Notes: generated by a model not told the origin, from the sequence alone. Counted from the stretch's first letter, positions 1 through 11,129 are shown. The stretch is DNA of 64,000 nucleotides from Pseudomonas tensinigenes (GCF_014268445.2 NZ_CP077089.1:6552001-6616000); one strand, 5' to 3'. A program made the numbers and translations.

Positions 1-543
1 CTTGGCGCATCCGGTGGCGTCGGCCTCGCGGCGGTGGAAATCGGCAAAGCCATGGGCGCCCGCGTCATCGCTGCCGCCAGCAGCGCGGAGAAACTGGCGG
101 TGGCCAAAGCTGCCGGCGCCGATGAGTTGATCAATTACAGCGAAACCAGCCTCAAGGACGAAATCAAACGCCTCACCGACGGCCAGGGTGCCGATGTGAT
201 TTACGACCCGGTCGGCGGCGATCTCTTCGATCAAGCCATCCGCGCCATCGCCTGGAATGGTCGTCTGCTGGTGGTCGGCTTCGCCAGCGGGCGCATCCCG
301 GAGTTGCCAGTCAACCTCGCCCTGCTCAAAGGCGCGGCGGTGCTCGGCGTGTTCTGGGGTTCCTTCGCCCAGCGCCAGCCGCAGGACAACACGGCGAACT
401 TCCAGCAGTTGTTCGCCTGGTTCGCCGAGGGCAAGTTGAAACCGCTGGTGTCGCAGGTGTACCCGCTGAGCAATGCAGCGCAGGCGATCAATGATCTTGG
501 CCAGCGCAAGGCTGTGGGCAAAGTGGTGGTGCAAGTGCGCTGA
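1..543 (+). CDS. NADPH:quinone oxidoreductase family protein, 3' part
   Basis: Partial: reading frame 1 is open from the first base, so the start lies left of the window. The visible 180 residues begin with the Rossmann glycine motif GASGGVG of zinc-independent medium-chain dehydrogenases/reductases, followed by a nucleotide-binding fold (ARVIAAASSAEKL) and the C-terminal VGKVVVQVR strand typical of quinone oxidoreductases. The family reduces quinones or activated alkenes with NADPH in the cytosol. The catalytic N-terminal half is absent from the window, so the substrate cannot be judged. Confidence 0.85.
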   Translation, partial: LGASGGVGLAAVEIGKAMGARVIAAASSAEKLAVAKAAGADELINYSETSLKDEIKRLTDGQGADVIYDPVGGDLFDQAIRAIAWNGRLLVVGFASGRIPELPVNLALLKGAAVLGVFWGSFAQRQPQDNTANFQQLFAWFAEGKLKPLVSQVYPLSNAAQAINDLGQRKAVGKVVVQVR

Positions 544-549
544 AACACC

Positions 550-1179
550 TCAACTAGCGGGCGACGCTGGCATGTCGCCCGGCATCAGATGTTCCTGAAC
601 CTTTTCGCTACGCGACTGGATTAACTGCCCCTTGTCATCGAAGCGCAGAACAATCAGCCAATCGAAAACATCGACCGGCCATTTCGGCTGGCCGATCAGT
701 GCCGGGCCATCACCACCGAAAGCGGCAATCAGTTTGTTGATATGGCTGTGGTGCCAGGCGATCAACACGGTTTTCGCCTGATTATTCTTGCGCAGCGAGC
801 TGACCAGTTTGTCGACGTCGTTATTGGCGTAGGGCTGCTCGATCGGCAGTTGCAGGCGTTGGGACAGTGGAATCAGCGTCTGTCGCGGGCGGATGCTTTC
901 CGGACTGTCGGCAGTAGCGATCAGACGTTGGGGTGTGAGTGTCTGGTCGTCCAACTGCAAAGAGGTGAAATAGTCCGCGTAAGCGGCGGCGCGCTGTTCG
1001 CCCCGGGCATTGAGTTCTCGGCCGACATCAGGCTTTTCCGCATGGCGGACGATCAATACGGTGACATTGCGCAGGCCTGGTGCTGCAGAACCTTGGGCGA
1101 AGCTCAGTGCCAACACTGAAACAGTCACCGCTGCGACCATCAACAGCCTGGGCAATAGCCTGCGAATTTTCGGGGTCAT
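550..1179 (-). CDS. Periplasmic histidine phosphatase family protein
   Basis: 209 residues. An N-terminal signal peptide (RRLLPRLLMVAAVTVSVLALS) is followed by the histidine phosphatase signature VRHAEKP near residue 44; a second conserved histidine region (AWHHSHINKL) sits around residue 142. The family uses a phosphohistidine intermediate. The signal peptide places it in the periplasm, but the substrate is not evident. It faces the oxidoreductase gene with 6 bases between the two stop codons. ATG start at 1179. Confidence 0.8.
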   Translation of the reverse strand: MTPKIRRLLPRLLMVAAVTVSVLALSFAQGSAAPGLRNVTVLIVRHAEKPDVGRELNARGEQRAAAYADYFTSLQLDDQTLTPQRLIATADSPESIRPRQTLIPLSQRLQLPIEQPYANNDVDKLVSSLRKNNQAKTVLIAWHHSHINKLIAAFGGDGPALIGQPKWPVDVFDWLIVLRFDDKGQLIQSRSEKVQEHLMPGDMPASPAS

Positions 1180-1341
1180 CGTTTATCTCGAGATATCAGT
1201 CGATCTGAAGATCGCGAGTCTAAGTCACAACGTCCCGAGCGCGACAAAAACGCCCCGTTCTTACAGCTGAGCGACAGGTTCGTAAAGGAACACGCGACAT
1301 CCAACATTTTCCGCTATTTGCTCGATGCGAACCGGTGCTAT

Positions 1342-1355
1342 TTTCGGTAACGAAA
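1342..1355. promoter_or_regulatory. Palindrome upstream of glpT, possible operator
   Basis: TTTCG-GTAA-CGAAA is a perfect 5-base inverted repeat about 50 bases before the glpT start. Glycerol-3-phosphate transport genes in pseudomonads are controlled by the repressor GlpR. I infer this could be its site, but I have no matched consensus to prove it. Confidence 0.3.
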
Positions 1356-1403
1356 CTGTAACATTCGCATCCGCAGTCAAAACAAGAAATCTGGAGCTCT
1401 TGA

Positions 1404-2753
1404 ATGTTTGCTTTCTTTCGTCCTGCCGCACATCAGGCTCCATTGCCTGAAGAAAAAATAGACAGCACCTACCGACGCCTGCGCTGGCAGATCTTCGCCG
1501 GTATTTTCTTTGGCTACGCGGGTTACTACCTGCTGCGCAAAAACTTCTCGCTGGCCATGCCGTACCTGATCGACGAAGGCTACAGCCGCGGCGATCTGGG
1601 TCTGGCAATGTCGGCGATCGCCATTGCCTACGGTCTTTCCAAGTTCCTCATGGGCCTGGTGTCCGACCGTTCCAACCCGCGTTACTTCCTGCCGTTCGGC
1701 CTGCTGGTGTCGGCCGGGGTGATGTTCATTTTCGGTTTCGCACCTTGGGCAACATCCAGCGTGACCATGATGTTCATCCTGCTGTTCATCAACGGCTGGG
1801 CCCAGGGCATGGGTTGGCCGCCTAGTGGCCGGACCATGGTGCACTGGTGGTCGCAGAAAGAACGTGGTGGCGTGGTGTCCGTGTGGAACGTGGCGCATAA
1901 CGTCGGCGGCGGCCTGATCGGCCCGCTGTTCCTGCTCGGCATGGGCTTGTTCAACGACTGGCATGCAGCGTTCTACGTACCGGCAGCCGTGGCGTTGGGC
2001 GTGGCCGTGTTCGCGTTCATCACCATGCGCGACACCCCGCAATCGGTTGGCCTGCCGCCGATCGAGAAGTACAAGAACGATTACCCGGAAGGCTACGACG
2101 CCAGCCACGAAGACGAATTCAGCGCGAAAGAGATCTTCGTCAAATACGTGCTGCGCAACAAAATGCTCTGGTACATCGCCATGGCCAACGTTTTCGTCTA
2201 CCTGCTGCGCTACGGCGTGCTGGACTGGGCACCGACCTACCTGAAAGAAGCCAAGGGTTTCACCGTCGATAAAACCTCGTGGGCGTACTTCTTCTACGAG
2301 TGGGCGGGGATTCCGGGCACACTGCTGTGCGGCTGGATGTCGGACAAGATCTTCCGTGGCAACCGTGGCCTGACCGGCATGGTGTTCATGGCGCTGGTGA
2401 CCGTTGCGACCCTGGTTTACTGGCTGAACCCGGCCGGCAACCCGACCGTCGACATGATCGCGTTGTTCTCGATCGGCTTCCTGATCTACGGCCCGGTGAT
2501 GCTGATCGGCCTGCAAGCGCTGGAACTGGCACCGAAGAAAGCCGCTGGCACCGCTGCCGGGTTTACCGGTCTGTTCGGTTATCTGGGTGGCTCGGTCGCG
2601 GCGAGTGCGGCGATGGGTTACACCGTTGACCATTTCGGCTGGGACGGTGGTTTCGTACTGCTGGTGGGCGCTTGCCTGCTGGCGATGGCCTTCCTCGCCC
2701 CGACGCTATGGCACAAGCAAGTCGCCAGTCAGAGCCGTGAAGCGGTCGCTTGA
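1404..2753 (+). CDS. glpT: Glycerol-3-phosphate transporter GlpT
   Basis: 449 residues, the usual GlpT length, with 12 predicted membrane segments of the major facilitator superfamily (organophosphate:phosphate antiporter group). The N-terminal [20 protein letters not shown] and the [11 protein letters not shown] segment are characteristic; the arginine there contributes to phosphate binding in known GlpT. It exchanges external glycerol-3-phosphate for internal phosphate at the inner membrane. The ATG at 1404 follows a GGAG site. Its last 25 bases overlap the end of the convergent ChaC gene. Confidence 0.95.
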   Translation: MFAFFRPAAHQAPLPEEKIDSTYRRLRWQIFAGIFFGYAGYYLLRKNFSLAMPYLIDEGYSRGDLGLAMSAIAIAYGLSKFLMGLVSDRSNPRYFLPFGLLVSAGVMFIFGFAPWATSSVTMMFILLFINGWAQGMGWPPSGRTMVHWWSQKERGGVVSVWNVAHNVGGGLIGPLFLLGMGLFNDWHAAFYVPAAVALGVAVFAFITMRDTPQSVGLPPIEKYKNDYPEGYDASHEDEFSAKEIFVKYVLRNKMLWYIAMANVFVYLLRYGVLDWAPTYLKEAKGFTVDKTSWAYFFYEWAGIPGTLLCGWMSDKIFRGNRGLTGMVFMALVTVATLVYWLNPAGNPTVDMIALFSIGFLIYGPVMLIGLQALELAPKKAAGTAAGFTGLFGYLGGSVAASAAMGYTVDHFGWDGGFVLLVGACLLAMAFLAPTLWHKQVASQSREAVA

Positions 2754-3397
2754 TCAGTCTGTGACTTACAGCGCTTGAGCCGCGCCTCCAGATTTCGATC
2801 TGGCATGGCGTGGCTGCGCAGGGCGTGTGCGGTCTGCTCGACATAATCGCGAGTGGTGCCGTAACGCCCGCTGGCGCTTTCGAACACCTGGCTCAGCACG
2901 TGATCCGGCAAGTTGCCGGCATAGCTGGGCAGGTGTCGCTCCAAAACGAATCCCAACGCCTGCACCTGAGTGCCATCTTCGAGCCGGCAGTTGAGCCAGT
3001 GTGGCCGATAGGACGGCACCGGCATTTCGCGTTTCCACAAGGCGTACAGCGCAGTGTCGAGATTGTCTTCCGGCAAGCGATAGGCGAAGCCGCTGCACGA
3101 ACCGCCACGATCCAGACCAAACACCAGACCGGGCATTTCCGGCGTCCCGCGGTGCTCGTGGGACCACAGGTACAAGCCGCGATGGTAGCCGTGCACGCGT
3201 CCGCGCACCCGTTCTACCGCCGAGCATTCGGGCCGCCAGATCAGCGAACCGTAGGCGAACAGCCACACCGGCCCGCCCTTGTGGCGCGCCATGGTCGATT
3301 GCATGGAAGCGAGAAGTTGTTCGTGCGTCAGCTGCGGCCCAAGATCGAGCCGCGGAGGGTAATTCAAATTCAGAAAAGCGTTTTCAATGGCGCTCAT
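2729..3397 (-). CDS. ChaC-like gamma-glutamylcyclotransferase
   Basis: 222 residues. The substrate-loop motif FAYGSLIW (near residue 48) and [19 protein letters not shown] mark the ChaC family, which cleaves glutathione's gamma-glutamyl bond to give 5-oxoproline and Cys-Gly. The conserved acidic residue of the family probably lies in the segment around WKREM. Cytosolic. The gene is convergent with glpT and the two coding ends overlap by 25 bases in antisense. Upstream lies an AT-rich gap with no gene. Confidence 0.88.
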   Translation of the reverse strand: MSAIENAFLNLNYPPRLDLGPQLTHEQLLASMQSTMARHKGGPVWLFAYGSLIWRPECSAVERVRGRVHGYHRGLYLWSHEHRGTPEMPGLVFGLDRGGSCSGFAYRLPEDNLDTALYALWKREMPVPSYRPHWLNCRLEDGTQVQALGFVLERHLPSYAGNLPDHVLSQVFESASGRYGTTRDYVEQTAHALRSHAMPDRNLEARLKRCKSQTDQATASRL

Positions 3398-3594
3398 GGC
3401 GAATAGCGTTCAGCTCCCCGCGGGTAAAGAATTACTTAATAGAACGCACCGCTGTAACAATAAGGCACATATGTTTTAAGGCAATTTGAGTGCCATGGCA
3501 CAGTTCTTAATTGATTGCCTGATTGATATATAACCTAGCGGTATTTATGCAATTACATAAATACCGATCGGCTATATAGCGAGTTATAACGGAT
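3398..3594. other. AT-rich gap with a perfect inverted repeat
   Basis: The gap between chaC and the ferredoxin-type reductase is visibly richer in A and T than its surroundings. It contains a perfect 11-base inverted repeat, CGGTATTTATG at 3539–3549 and CATAAATACCG at 3556–3566, with a 6-base loop. No T-run follows it on either strand, so it is not a classic terminator; it could be an RNA hairpin at the end of the ubiD operon or a protein-binding site. No coding potential was seen. Confidence 0.6.
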
Positions 3595-4563
3595 TCAGGA
3601 GCGGGGAGCGTAAGCGAACACGTCGGCACGCATTTGATGAGCGTCCATCCCCGCTTCAACCAGAGCGTCCAGCGTGCCGTAGACCATGGCCGGCGAGCCG
3701 CTGGCATAGACGTGCAGCGGTTTCAGGTCAGGGAAGTCTTCACAGACCGCCTCGTGCAGCATGCCGCAGCGCCCTTCCCAACCGCATTGATCACTGACGA
3801 CTTTGTGCAGGAACAGATTGGGCAACTTCAGCCATTCATCCCAATGTTCGATCTCATAGAAATCTTCCGGACGGCGCACGCCCCAGTACAGATGCACCGG
3901 GTGTTTGAAGCCGTTGGCGCGGCAGTGTTCGATCAGGGCGTGAATCTGGCCCATGCCGGTACCAGCGGCAACCAGCACCAGTGGCCCATCGGGCAGCTCG
4001 GCCAGATGCGTATCGCCGAACGGCAGCTCGACCCGCACCATCGCGTTGCGTTGCAGCTGTTCGATCAGGCTCAGTGCACTGGCTTCGCGCGCCAGCACAT
4101 GGATTTCCAAATCACGCCCACCGTGCGGCGCCGAGGCCATGGAGAACGCTGACTTCTCACCGTTCTCACGCTCGATCATCAAGTACTGTCCGGCGTGATA
4201 GCGCGGTGGCTTGCCCGCCGGCGCACGCAGACGCACGCGCCAGGTATCACCACCCACATCGCGGCATTCGATGACCTGACACGACAGGCTGCGCACCGGC
4301 AGTTCTCCCAGCGCGAGCACGCCATCCCACAGCAGGACGCAGTCTTCCAGCGGCTCGGCTATGCAAGTGTAGAACTCGCCGTGGTCATGCACCTTGCCGT
4401 CCTGCGCGACACTACCTTCAACCAGCAGCGCCGCACACACATGACAATTGCCGTTGCGGCAGCTTTGCGGGCATTCGTAGCCCAAGCGCCGCGCGCCGTC
4501 GAGAATCCGCTCACCGGGCTGTATCTCAAGCACTGCTCCGGAGGGCTGCAGGGTTACACGCAT
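3595..4563 (-). CDS. Ferredoxin/FAD/NAD(P) reductase, CDP-6-deoxy-delta-3,4-glucoseen reductase-like
   Basis: 322 residues. The N-terminal plant-type [2Fe-2S] ferredoxin domain has cysteines 35, 40, 43 and 67 (Cx4Cx2C…C). An FAD domain follows (AGQYLMIERENGEKSAFSMA), then an NAD-binding domain (GPLVLVAAGTGMGQIHALIE). The protein moves electrons from NAD(P)H through flavin to an iron-sulfur centre; the partner is unknown, and the AscD-type name reflects family resemblance rather than a shown role in sugar synthesis. ATG at 4563 overlaps the ubiD stop codon (TGATG), implying translational coupling with ubiD. Confidence 0.85.
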   Translation of the reverse strand: MRVTLQPSGAVLEIQPGERILDGARRLGYECPQSCRNGNCHVCAALLVEGSVAQDGKVHDHGEFYTCIAEPLEDCVLLWDGVLALGELPVRSLSCQVIECRDVGGDTWRVRLRAPAGKPPRYHAGQYLMIERENGEKSAFSMASAPHGGRDLEIHVLAREASALSLIEQLQRNAMVRVELPFGDTHLAELPDGPLVLVAAGTGMGQIHALIEHCRANGFKHPVHLYWGVRRPEDFYEIEHWDEWLKLPNLFLHKVVSDQCGWEGRCGMLHEAVCEDFPDLKPLHVYASGSPAMVYGTLDALVEAGMDAHQMRADVFAYAPRS

Positions 4564-6029
4564 CAATCTATTCCTAACTGATTCCAGATGGCATCGATCC
4601 GTTGAGTGACGGCGTCGTCCTTGACGATCACGCGGCCCCACTCGCGAGTGGTTTCGCCCGGCCACTTGTGGGTGGCATCGAGGCCCATTTTCGAACCCAG
4701 GCCGGAGATCGGCGAGGCGAAGTCGAGGTAGTCGATCGGCGTGTTATCGATCATCACCGTGTCGCGCTTGGGGTCCATGCGCGTGGTGATGGCCCAGATC
4801 ACGTCGTTCCAGTCACGGGCGTTGATATCGTCGTCGGTGACGATAACGAACTTGGTGTACATGAACTGTCGCAAAAACGACCAGACACCGAGCATCACGC
4901 GCTTGGCATGCCCCGGATACGACTTCTTCATGGTCACGATGGCCATGCGGTACGAGCAGCCTTCCGGCGGCAGGTAGAAGTCGGTGATCTCCGGGAACTG
5001 CTTCTGCAGGATCGGCACAAACACTTCGTTCAGCGCCACGCCGAGAATCGCCGGCTCATCCGGCGGCCGGCCGGTGTAGGTGCTGTGGTAGATCGGTTTG
5101 ATCCGGTGGGTGATGCGTTCGACGGTGAACACCGGGAAGCTGTCGACTTCGTTGTAGTAACCGGTGTGATCGCCGTACGGGCCTTCATCGGCCATTTCGC
5201 CCGGGTGGATCACGCCTTCGAGGATGATTTCGGCGGTGGCCGGCACTTGCAGGTCATTGCCACGGCACTTGACCAGTTCGGTACGGTTACCGCGCAAGAG
5301 CCCCGCGAAAGCGTATTCGGAAAGACTGTCCGGCACCGGCGTCACGGCGCCCAGGATGGTCGCCGGATCCGCGCCAAGGGCCACGGACACCGGGAACGGC
5401 TGACCCGGGTGCTTCTCGCACCACTCACGGAAGTCGAGGGCGCCGCCACGGTGGCTGAGCCAGCGCATGATCACCTTGTTGCGGCCGATCACTTGCTGGC
5501 GGTAGATGCCGAGGTTCTGGCGATCCTTGTTCGGGCCTTTGGTGACGGTCAGGCCCCAGGTGATCAGCGGGCCGACGTCGCCGGGCCAGCAGGTCTGCAC
5601 CGGCAGCATCGCCAGATCGACGTCGTCGCCTTCGATGACCACTTCCTGGCACACCGCGTCTTTGACGACTTTCGGCGCCATCGAGATGATCTTGCGGAAG
5701 ATCGGCAGTTTCGACCACGCGTCTTTCAAGCCCTTCGGTGGCTCCGGCTCCTTGAGGAAGGCCAGCAGCTTGCCGATTTCGCGCAGCTCGCTGACCGACT
5801 CGGCGCCCATGCCCATGGCTACCCGTTCAGGCGTACCGAACAGATTGCCGAGCACCGGAATGTCATAGCCAGTCGGTTTTTCGAACAGCAGCGCCGGGCC
5901 CTTGGCTCGCAGCGTGCGGTCGCACACCTCGGTCATTTCCAGCACCGGCGAGACGGGAATCTGGATGCGTTTCAACTCTCCGCGCTGCTCAAGCTGCTGC
6001 ACGAAATCCCGAAGATCCTTGAATTTCAT
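4563..6029 (-). CDS. ubiD: 4-hydroxy-3-polyprenylbenzoate decarboxylase UbiD
   Basis: 488 residues. Full-length UbiD opening [20 protein letters not shown] and the family's [17 protein letters not shown] and [13 protein letters not shown] segments are visible. It decarboxylates octaprenyl/nonaprenyl hydroxybenzoate in ubiquinone synthesis and needs prenylated FMN made by UbiX (not in the window). I chose the ATG at 6029; an upstream TTG at 6047 adds six poorly conserved residues. First gene of a two-gene unit with the ferredoxin-type reductase. Confidence 0.95.
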   Translation of the reverse strand: MKFKDLRDFVQQLEQRGELKRIQIPVSPVLEMTEVCDRTLRAKGPALLFEKPTGYDIPVLGNLFGTPERVAMGMGAESVSELREIGKLLAFLKEPEPPKGLKDAWSKLPIFRKIISMAPKVVKDAVCQEVVIEGDDVDLAMLPVQTCWPGDVGPLITWGLTVTKGPNKDRQNLGIYRQQVIGRNKVIMRWLSHRGGALDFREWCEKHPGQPFPVSVALGADPATILGAVTPVPDSLSEYAFAGLLRGNRTELVKCRGNDLQVPATAEIILEGVIHPGEMADEGPYGDHTGYYNEVDSFPVFTVERITHRIKPIYHSTYTGRPPDEPAILGVALNEVFVPILQKQFPEITDFYLPPEGCSYRMAIVTMKKSYPGHAKRVMLGVWSFLRQFMYTKFVIVTDDDINARDWNDVIWAITTRMDPKRDTVMIDNTPIDYLDFASPISGLGSKMGLDATHKWPGETTREWGRVIVKDDAVTQRIDAIWNQLGID

Positions 6030-6109
6030 TGACGATGGCACCCTCAAAATAGGCGTACATCCTACCTGCTCTGACGGGCAAACAGCAGCCCGTCAGGCAC
6101 CGGCATCGC

Positions 6110-8065
6110 TCAATTGTGCCTCGTGCCCAGCAGCAGCGGTGCAAACAGCGGGCTCAGTCGGGCACTGCCGGCATCCGACAGGTGATCCTCATCCTTGTAC
6201 TGCGAATGACCATTGACCTCGATACTGCAGACTCCGTTCGCACACATCAGCGGTGTTGGATCGATCACGTGAACCCCCGGATCGGCGGCGCTCATGGCGT
6301 CGAACAAGGTACTGAGGAACTGCTGTCGCGCCAGATGCTCTTCAAGCGGACGGCCCAGCCCTTCGGCCGAACGCCCGATGCGCGCCAGACTGGTCAACCG
6401 GTTGATGATGCCTTTACGTTGTAAAGGCACTTCTTTGAACAACCAGACTTGCGCGCCCGCCGCTCTCAGCGCGGCCACTCGCGCCTTGAGTGCAACGGCC
6501 ATGCGTTGCTCGGCCTGGGCAGTAGTGTCGTGGGCGTTGAGCAGTACTTTTTTATCGCCGTCTTCACGGCCGTACACATAAAGGCTCCAGTTCGAGGCCA
6601 GCACTACGTCCTTGATACCTAGGCTGCGCACACGCTCCATGGTTTGTTCGTTGAAGTCTTTGCAACGCTGACGCGGATCATCGCTCAGAATCGGTGGGCA
6701 GGCACTCATGCTGTACAGCCACACCGGACGCCCTTCGCGGCGGGCATTGCTTTCGATGGCCGGCAGCAACGCAGCGGTGTGGCTGTCGCCCCAGAACAAT
6801 TGCGTGGCCGGGACATCCTCGCGACCACCCACCAGGCATGCCTTGTCCAGCGACTTGTCCTGGGTGACCAACATGCACTTCATCTGCCCGGCGCGCCATT
6901 CCCGCGACTGTGCATATTCCAGCGCTTTGCCGGTCAGCCGTTGTGGCACACCGTCAGCTGAACGGATCGCCGAGCCCGTCGCCACCAACACGACAATCGC
7001 AGCCACAGCCCCGGCCAATATGGCGTTACGTCCGGCCAGCAGGCGTTTTTCCCGAAACGGCAACTCGACATAGCGCAGGCTCAGCCACGCCAGTCCCAGC
7101 GCCATGGCCATCCAGGCGAACGCCTCGACAGGCTGAATACCGTCGATGGAAATCGCGTTGGCGTAGACAAAGACCGGCCAGTGCCACAGGTACAGCGAAT
7201 AGGAGAGCAACCCGACCCAGACCAACGGCCGCAGGCTCAAGAGTTGCGCGGTCCAGCTCTGACCCTGCGCGCCCGACCAGATCAATGCCGTGGTACCCAG
7301 TACTGGCAGCAACGCCGCCCAGCCCGGAAACACCGTAGATTTGTCGAACGCAAACACCGCAAACAGCACGGCAGCCAGACCCGCGATGCCAACCGTTTGA
7401 TACAACCATGGGCGCACCGCCTGCTTCGGCGCCGGCGTCACCGCGAGCATCGCGCCGCAGAGCAGCTCCCAGGCCCGGGTCGGCAGCGAGAAGAAGGTGA
7501 ATTCCGGTTTGTGTTCGATATACGCGATATTCAAGCCGAACGACACCAGCAACACCGCAAACAACATCCAGCGCCAATGCCGGACATAACGGATCAGCAC
7601 CGCCATCAGCAGTGGAAAGAAGATGTAGTACTGCTCTTCTACCGCCAGCGACCAGGTATGCAGCAGCGGCTTCAGATCGGAGGCCGGCTGGAAGTAGCCA
7701 TCCTCACGCATGAACAGGATGTTGGAGATGAACAATGACTGATAGCGCACCGTTCGCCCAAGCTCGGAGAAGTCCTTGGCCGTCAGCAGCAGCCAGCCCA
7801 GCGCCAACGTGACCAGCATGACCACGCTCAGCGCAGGAATGATGCGACGGGCACGGCGCGCCCAGAAATCAATGAAACTGAAGCGCTGTGCGCTGATTTC
7901 TCGGAACAGAATGGTGGTGATCAGGAATCCGGAAATGACGAAAAAGACGTCCACCCCGACAAATCCGCCACTGAATGTACTGAATCCGAAATGAAACAGT
8001 ACGACAGGAATAACCGCCAGTGCCCGTAATCCGTCGATATCACGGCGATTGCCAAACGTGTGCAT
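6110..8065 (-). CDS. Acyltransferase 3 / SGNH fusion, OafA-like
   Basis: 651 residues. Residues 1–350 form an acyltransferase-3 domain with about ten membrane helices, opening RRDIDGLRALAVIPVVLFHF and containing GVDVFFVISGFLIT. The C-terminal part is a periplasmic SGNH hydrolase-like domain (FWGDSHTAALLPAIE; late catalytic pair in the LSDAG region). This architecture acetylates surface polysaccharide such as O-antigen. The ATG at 8065 begins the conserved region; the frame continues upstream without homology. It stands alone between ubiD and rho. Confidence 0.88.
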   Translation of the reverse strand: MHTFGNRRDIDGLRALAVIPVVLFHFGFSTFSGGFVGVDVFFVISGFLITTILFREISAQRFSFIDFWARRARRIIPALSVVMLVTLALGWLLLTAKDFSELGRTVRYQSLFISNILFMREDGYFQPASDLKPLLHTWSLAVEEQYYIFFPLLMAVLIRYVRHWRWMLFAVLLVSFGLNIAYIEHKPEFTFFSLPTRAWELLCGAMLAVTPAPKQAVRPWLYQTVGIAGLAAVLFAVFAFDKSTVFPGWAALLPVLGTTALIWSGAQGQSWTAQLLSLRPLVWVGLLSYSLYLWHWPVFVYANAISIDGIQPVEAFAWMAMALGLAWLSLRYVELPFREKRLLAGRNAILAGAVAAIVVLVATGSAIRSADGVPQRLTGKALEYAQSREWRAGQMKCMLVTQDKSLDKACLVGGREDVPATQLFWGDSHTAALLPAIESNARREGRPVWLYSMSACPPILSDDPRQRCKDFNEQTMERVRSLGIKDVVLASNWSLYVYGREDGDKKVLLNAHDTTAQAEQRMAVALKARVAALRAAGAQVWLFKEVPLQRKGIINRLTSLARIGRSAEGLGRPLEEHLARQQFLSTLFDAMSAADPGVHVIDPTPLMCANGVCSIEVNGHSQYKDEDHLSDAGSARLSPLFAPLLLGTRHN

Positions 8066-8156
8066 GAAAACCTTTCTCTTTTTGGATACAGCGTCCCTGG
8101 AAAGCGCGAAAGTTATCAGCAGCGTACATTTCAATCCAGACACAAATAATCCGGCG

Positions 8157-8190
8157 CAAAAAAAAACGCCCCTTTCGGGGCGTTCTTTTT
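8157..8190 (-). terminator. Rho-independent terminator after rho
   Basis: The stem AACGCCCC/GGGGCGTT (8165–8184) has a TTTC loop and T-runs on both strands, 16 bases past the rho stop codon. The A- and T-runs on both sides suggest it can work in both directions. Confidence 0.9.
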
Positions 8191-8205
8191 CAAACCGCTT
8201 ACGTA

Positions 8206-9465
<1,260 letters not shown>

Positions 9466-9600
9466 ATAGGAATGACGTAATCATTTATGGAGGGGGGGAA
9501 ATTAAGCTTTTGGCTTAATGAGGCCGCGCCGCGGAGAAGGCGACAGGATCGCGAACTAATTCGAAAAGGAGTGCGTCGGCGACGGCTAGCAGGGGGCAAT
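9466..9600 (-). ncRNA. rho leader, probable Pseudomon-Rho RNA motif
   Basis: About 200 bases separate the trxA terminator from rho. Read on the minus strand, the leader has a 7-bp hairpin (ATTAAGC-CAAAA-GCTTAAT, 9500–9518), then an unstructured C-run (TTTCCCCCCCTCC, about 9487–9499) directly before rho, plus GC-rich hairpin-forming stretches farther upstream. A conserved structure called Pseudomon-Rho has been described in rho leaders of this genus. Position fits; I cannot run the covariance model. The C-rich single strand could serve as a Rho-loading site for autoregulation (inference). Confidence 0.5.
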
Positions 9601-9662
9601 GGAGAAACCAGTGCGGGGCCGAATGTACCACCTGAGTTTCGGAGCGTCTAGCCCTGAATACG

Positions 9663-9695
9663 CAAAAAGCCCCGCTATTTTGCGGGGCTTTTTTT
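9663..9695 (-). terminator. Terminator after trxA
   Basis: The hairpin AGCCCCGC/GCGGGGCT with a short AT loop and T-runs on both sides lies 20 bases past the trxA stop. It separates trxA from the rho leader, so rho must have its own promoter. Confidence 0.92.
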
Positions 9696-9715
9696 CAGGC
9701 ACTTTACAGCGACGC

Positions 9716-10045
9716 TTAGATGTTGGCGTCGAGGAAAGCAGCCAGTTGCGACTTCGACAGGGCGCCGACTTTGGTCGCTTCAACGTTGCCGTTCTTGAAC
9801 AGCATCAGCGTCGGGATACCACGCACGCCGTGCTTGGCCGGGGTTTCCTGGTTCTCGTCGATGTTCAGTTTGGCAACGGTCAGCTTGCCTTTGTAAGTCT
9901 CGGCAATCTCGTCCAGAACCGGAGCGATCATTTTGCAAGGACCGCACCATTCGGCCCAGTAATCGACCAGGACAGCGCCTTCGGCCTTGAGGACGTCAAC
10001 GTCGAAGCTAGCGTCGGTGACGTGTTTGATAAGATCGCTGCTCAT
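9716..10045 (-). CDS. trxA: Thioredoxin 1
   Basis: 109 residues with the redox motif WCGPC at positions 33–37 and the cis-proline loop GIPTLMLF, identical in layout to TrxA. A cytosolic disulfide reductase kept reduced by thioredoxin reductase. Single-gene unit with its own terminator. The adjacent rho is conserved in Pseudomonas. Confidence 0.97.
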   Translation of the reverse strand: MSSDLIKHVTDASFDVDVLKAEGAVLVDYWAEWCGPCKMIAPVLDEIAETYKGKLTVAKLNIDENQETPAKHGVRGIPTLMLFKNGNVEATKVGALSKSQLAAFLDANI

Positions 10046-10165
10046 GGAATTCTCCAGGTTGTAAGCAAAAAAACGTGGCCCATCATAGCCGCCCTTCCCC
10101 TGTTCAGGAAGCCGCAGTTGATTGAGTCTTGCTATGGCACTCGATGAGTTTGGGTATAGCTCAAG

Positions 10166-10873
10166 TCACGCCGTGGCGGGGGCGATGAAGGAAATTCCGG
10201 TACGCAGGGCGGCGTTGCGCACGTGTTCCTGCATGGCTTTTTGCGCCGCACCCGACGCCCGGCGCGCGAGGGCGCGGAGGATCTTGCGGTGTTCCTGCCA
10301 GGTTTCCATGGCGCGTTCGGCACGGATGAACGGTAGTTTCTGGCTTTCCAGGAACATTTCAGCGCTGGCCGTAAGGATGCTCAGCATCGCCTGATTGCCG
10401 CTGGCCAGTAGAATGCGTCGGTGGAACTCGAAGTCGAGTTTCGCCGCCGCGTCAAAGTCGCCGGCCTTCAACTGATCGCGCATGGCCGCGACATTGTCTT
10501 CCAGCGCATCCAGATCGAACGTGCTCAACGTCACCGCCGCCAGCCCCGCCGCAAATCCTTCCAGCGCATAGCGCAGTTGAAAGATGTCCAGTGGCGACGC
10601 CTGCGCCGCGAACGACCAGCCCGGTGCGTTTTCGCCACGCGACAATTCCACTGGCGACTGCACGAACACGCCCTTGCCCGGCTGAATACTGACCACACCC
10701 AGCGCACTCAGCGACGACAACGCCTCACGCAACGACGCCCGACTCACGCCCAATTGCAGCGCCAGATCCCGCTGCGACGGCAAGGCATCACCCGCGCCGA
10801 AACCCTGCTCGGTGATCAGTTTGCGGATCGCTTGCAGCGCCACTTCGGGTACCGCACGGGAAATCGAATTCAT
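10166..10873 (-). CDS. GntR-family (FadR subgroup) transcriptional regulator
   Basis: 235 residues. N-terminal winged helix (residues 10–75; LPSQRDLALQLGVSRASLREAL is the recognition helix region) and a C-terminal all-helical FCD ligand domain with the metal-site pattern (DFEFHRRIL … HRKILRAL). Divergent from the ABC importer operon beginning at 11130, with a 256-base shared control region, so it most likely governs that operon. The ligand, probably an amino acid or derivative, is not known. Confidence 0.85.
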   Translation of the reverse strand: MNSISRAVPEVALQAIRKLITEQGFGAGDALPSQRDLALQLGVSRASLREALSSLSALGVVSIQPGKGVFVQSPVELSRGENAPGWSFAAQASPLDIFQLRYALEGFAAGLAAVTLSTFDLDALEDNVAAMRDQLKAGDFDAAAKLDFEFHRRILLASGNQAMLSILTASAEMFLESQKLPFIRAERAMETWQEHRKILRALARRASGAAQKAMQEHVRNAALRTGISFIAPATA

Positions 10874-11129
10874 GGTTTTTCAGACGCGCCAGGCCAATGT
10901 GCGGCTAGTTGTAAAGCTATTCGCCGAGTCCGGCAAGTCGTGCCCCAGCGGGGTTCGGTGCTGCGGAGCGATGCGCGATAGCGGTGCGAAAAACAACCTG
11001 ACTGTTCAGACCAGTAAGACCGAACAAACCCGCTGAAACCGCGGCCTGCCACGACGAAAGCCACGTATTGGCACGGCCCATGCTCTGTCCGAACGCAGAA
11101 ATCACTTCCCGCCGATCCGGAGATTGTTC

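Noticed and set aside
1377..2633. 418-codon minus-strand frame over glpT
   Set aside because: Histidine/arginine-rich shadow of GlpT codons.
4602..6032. 476-codon plus-strand frame over ubiD
   Set aside because: Shadow; ubiD is intact on the other strand.
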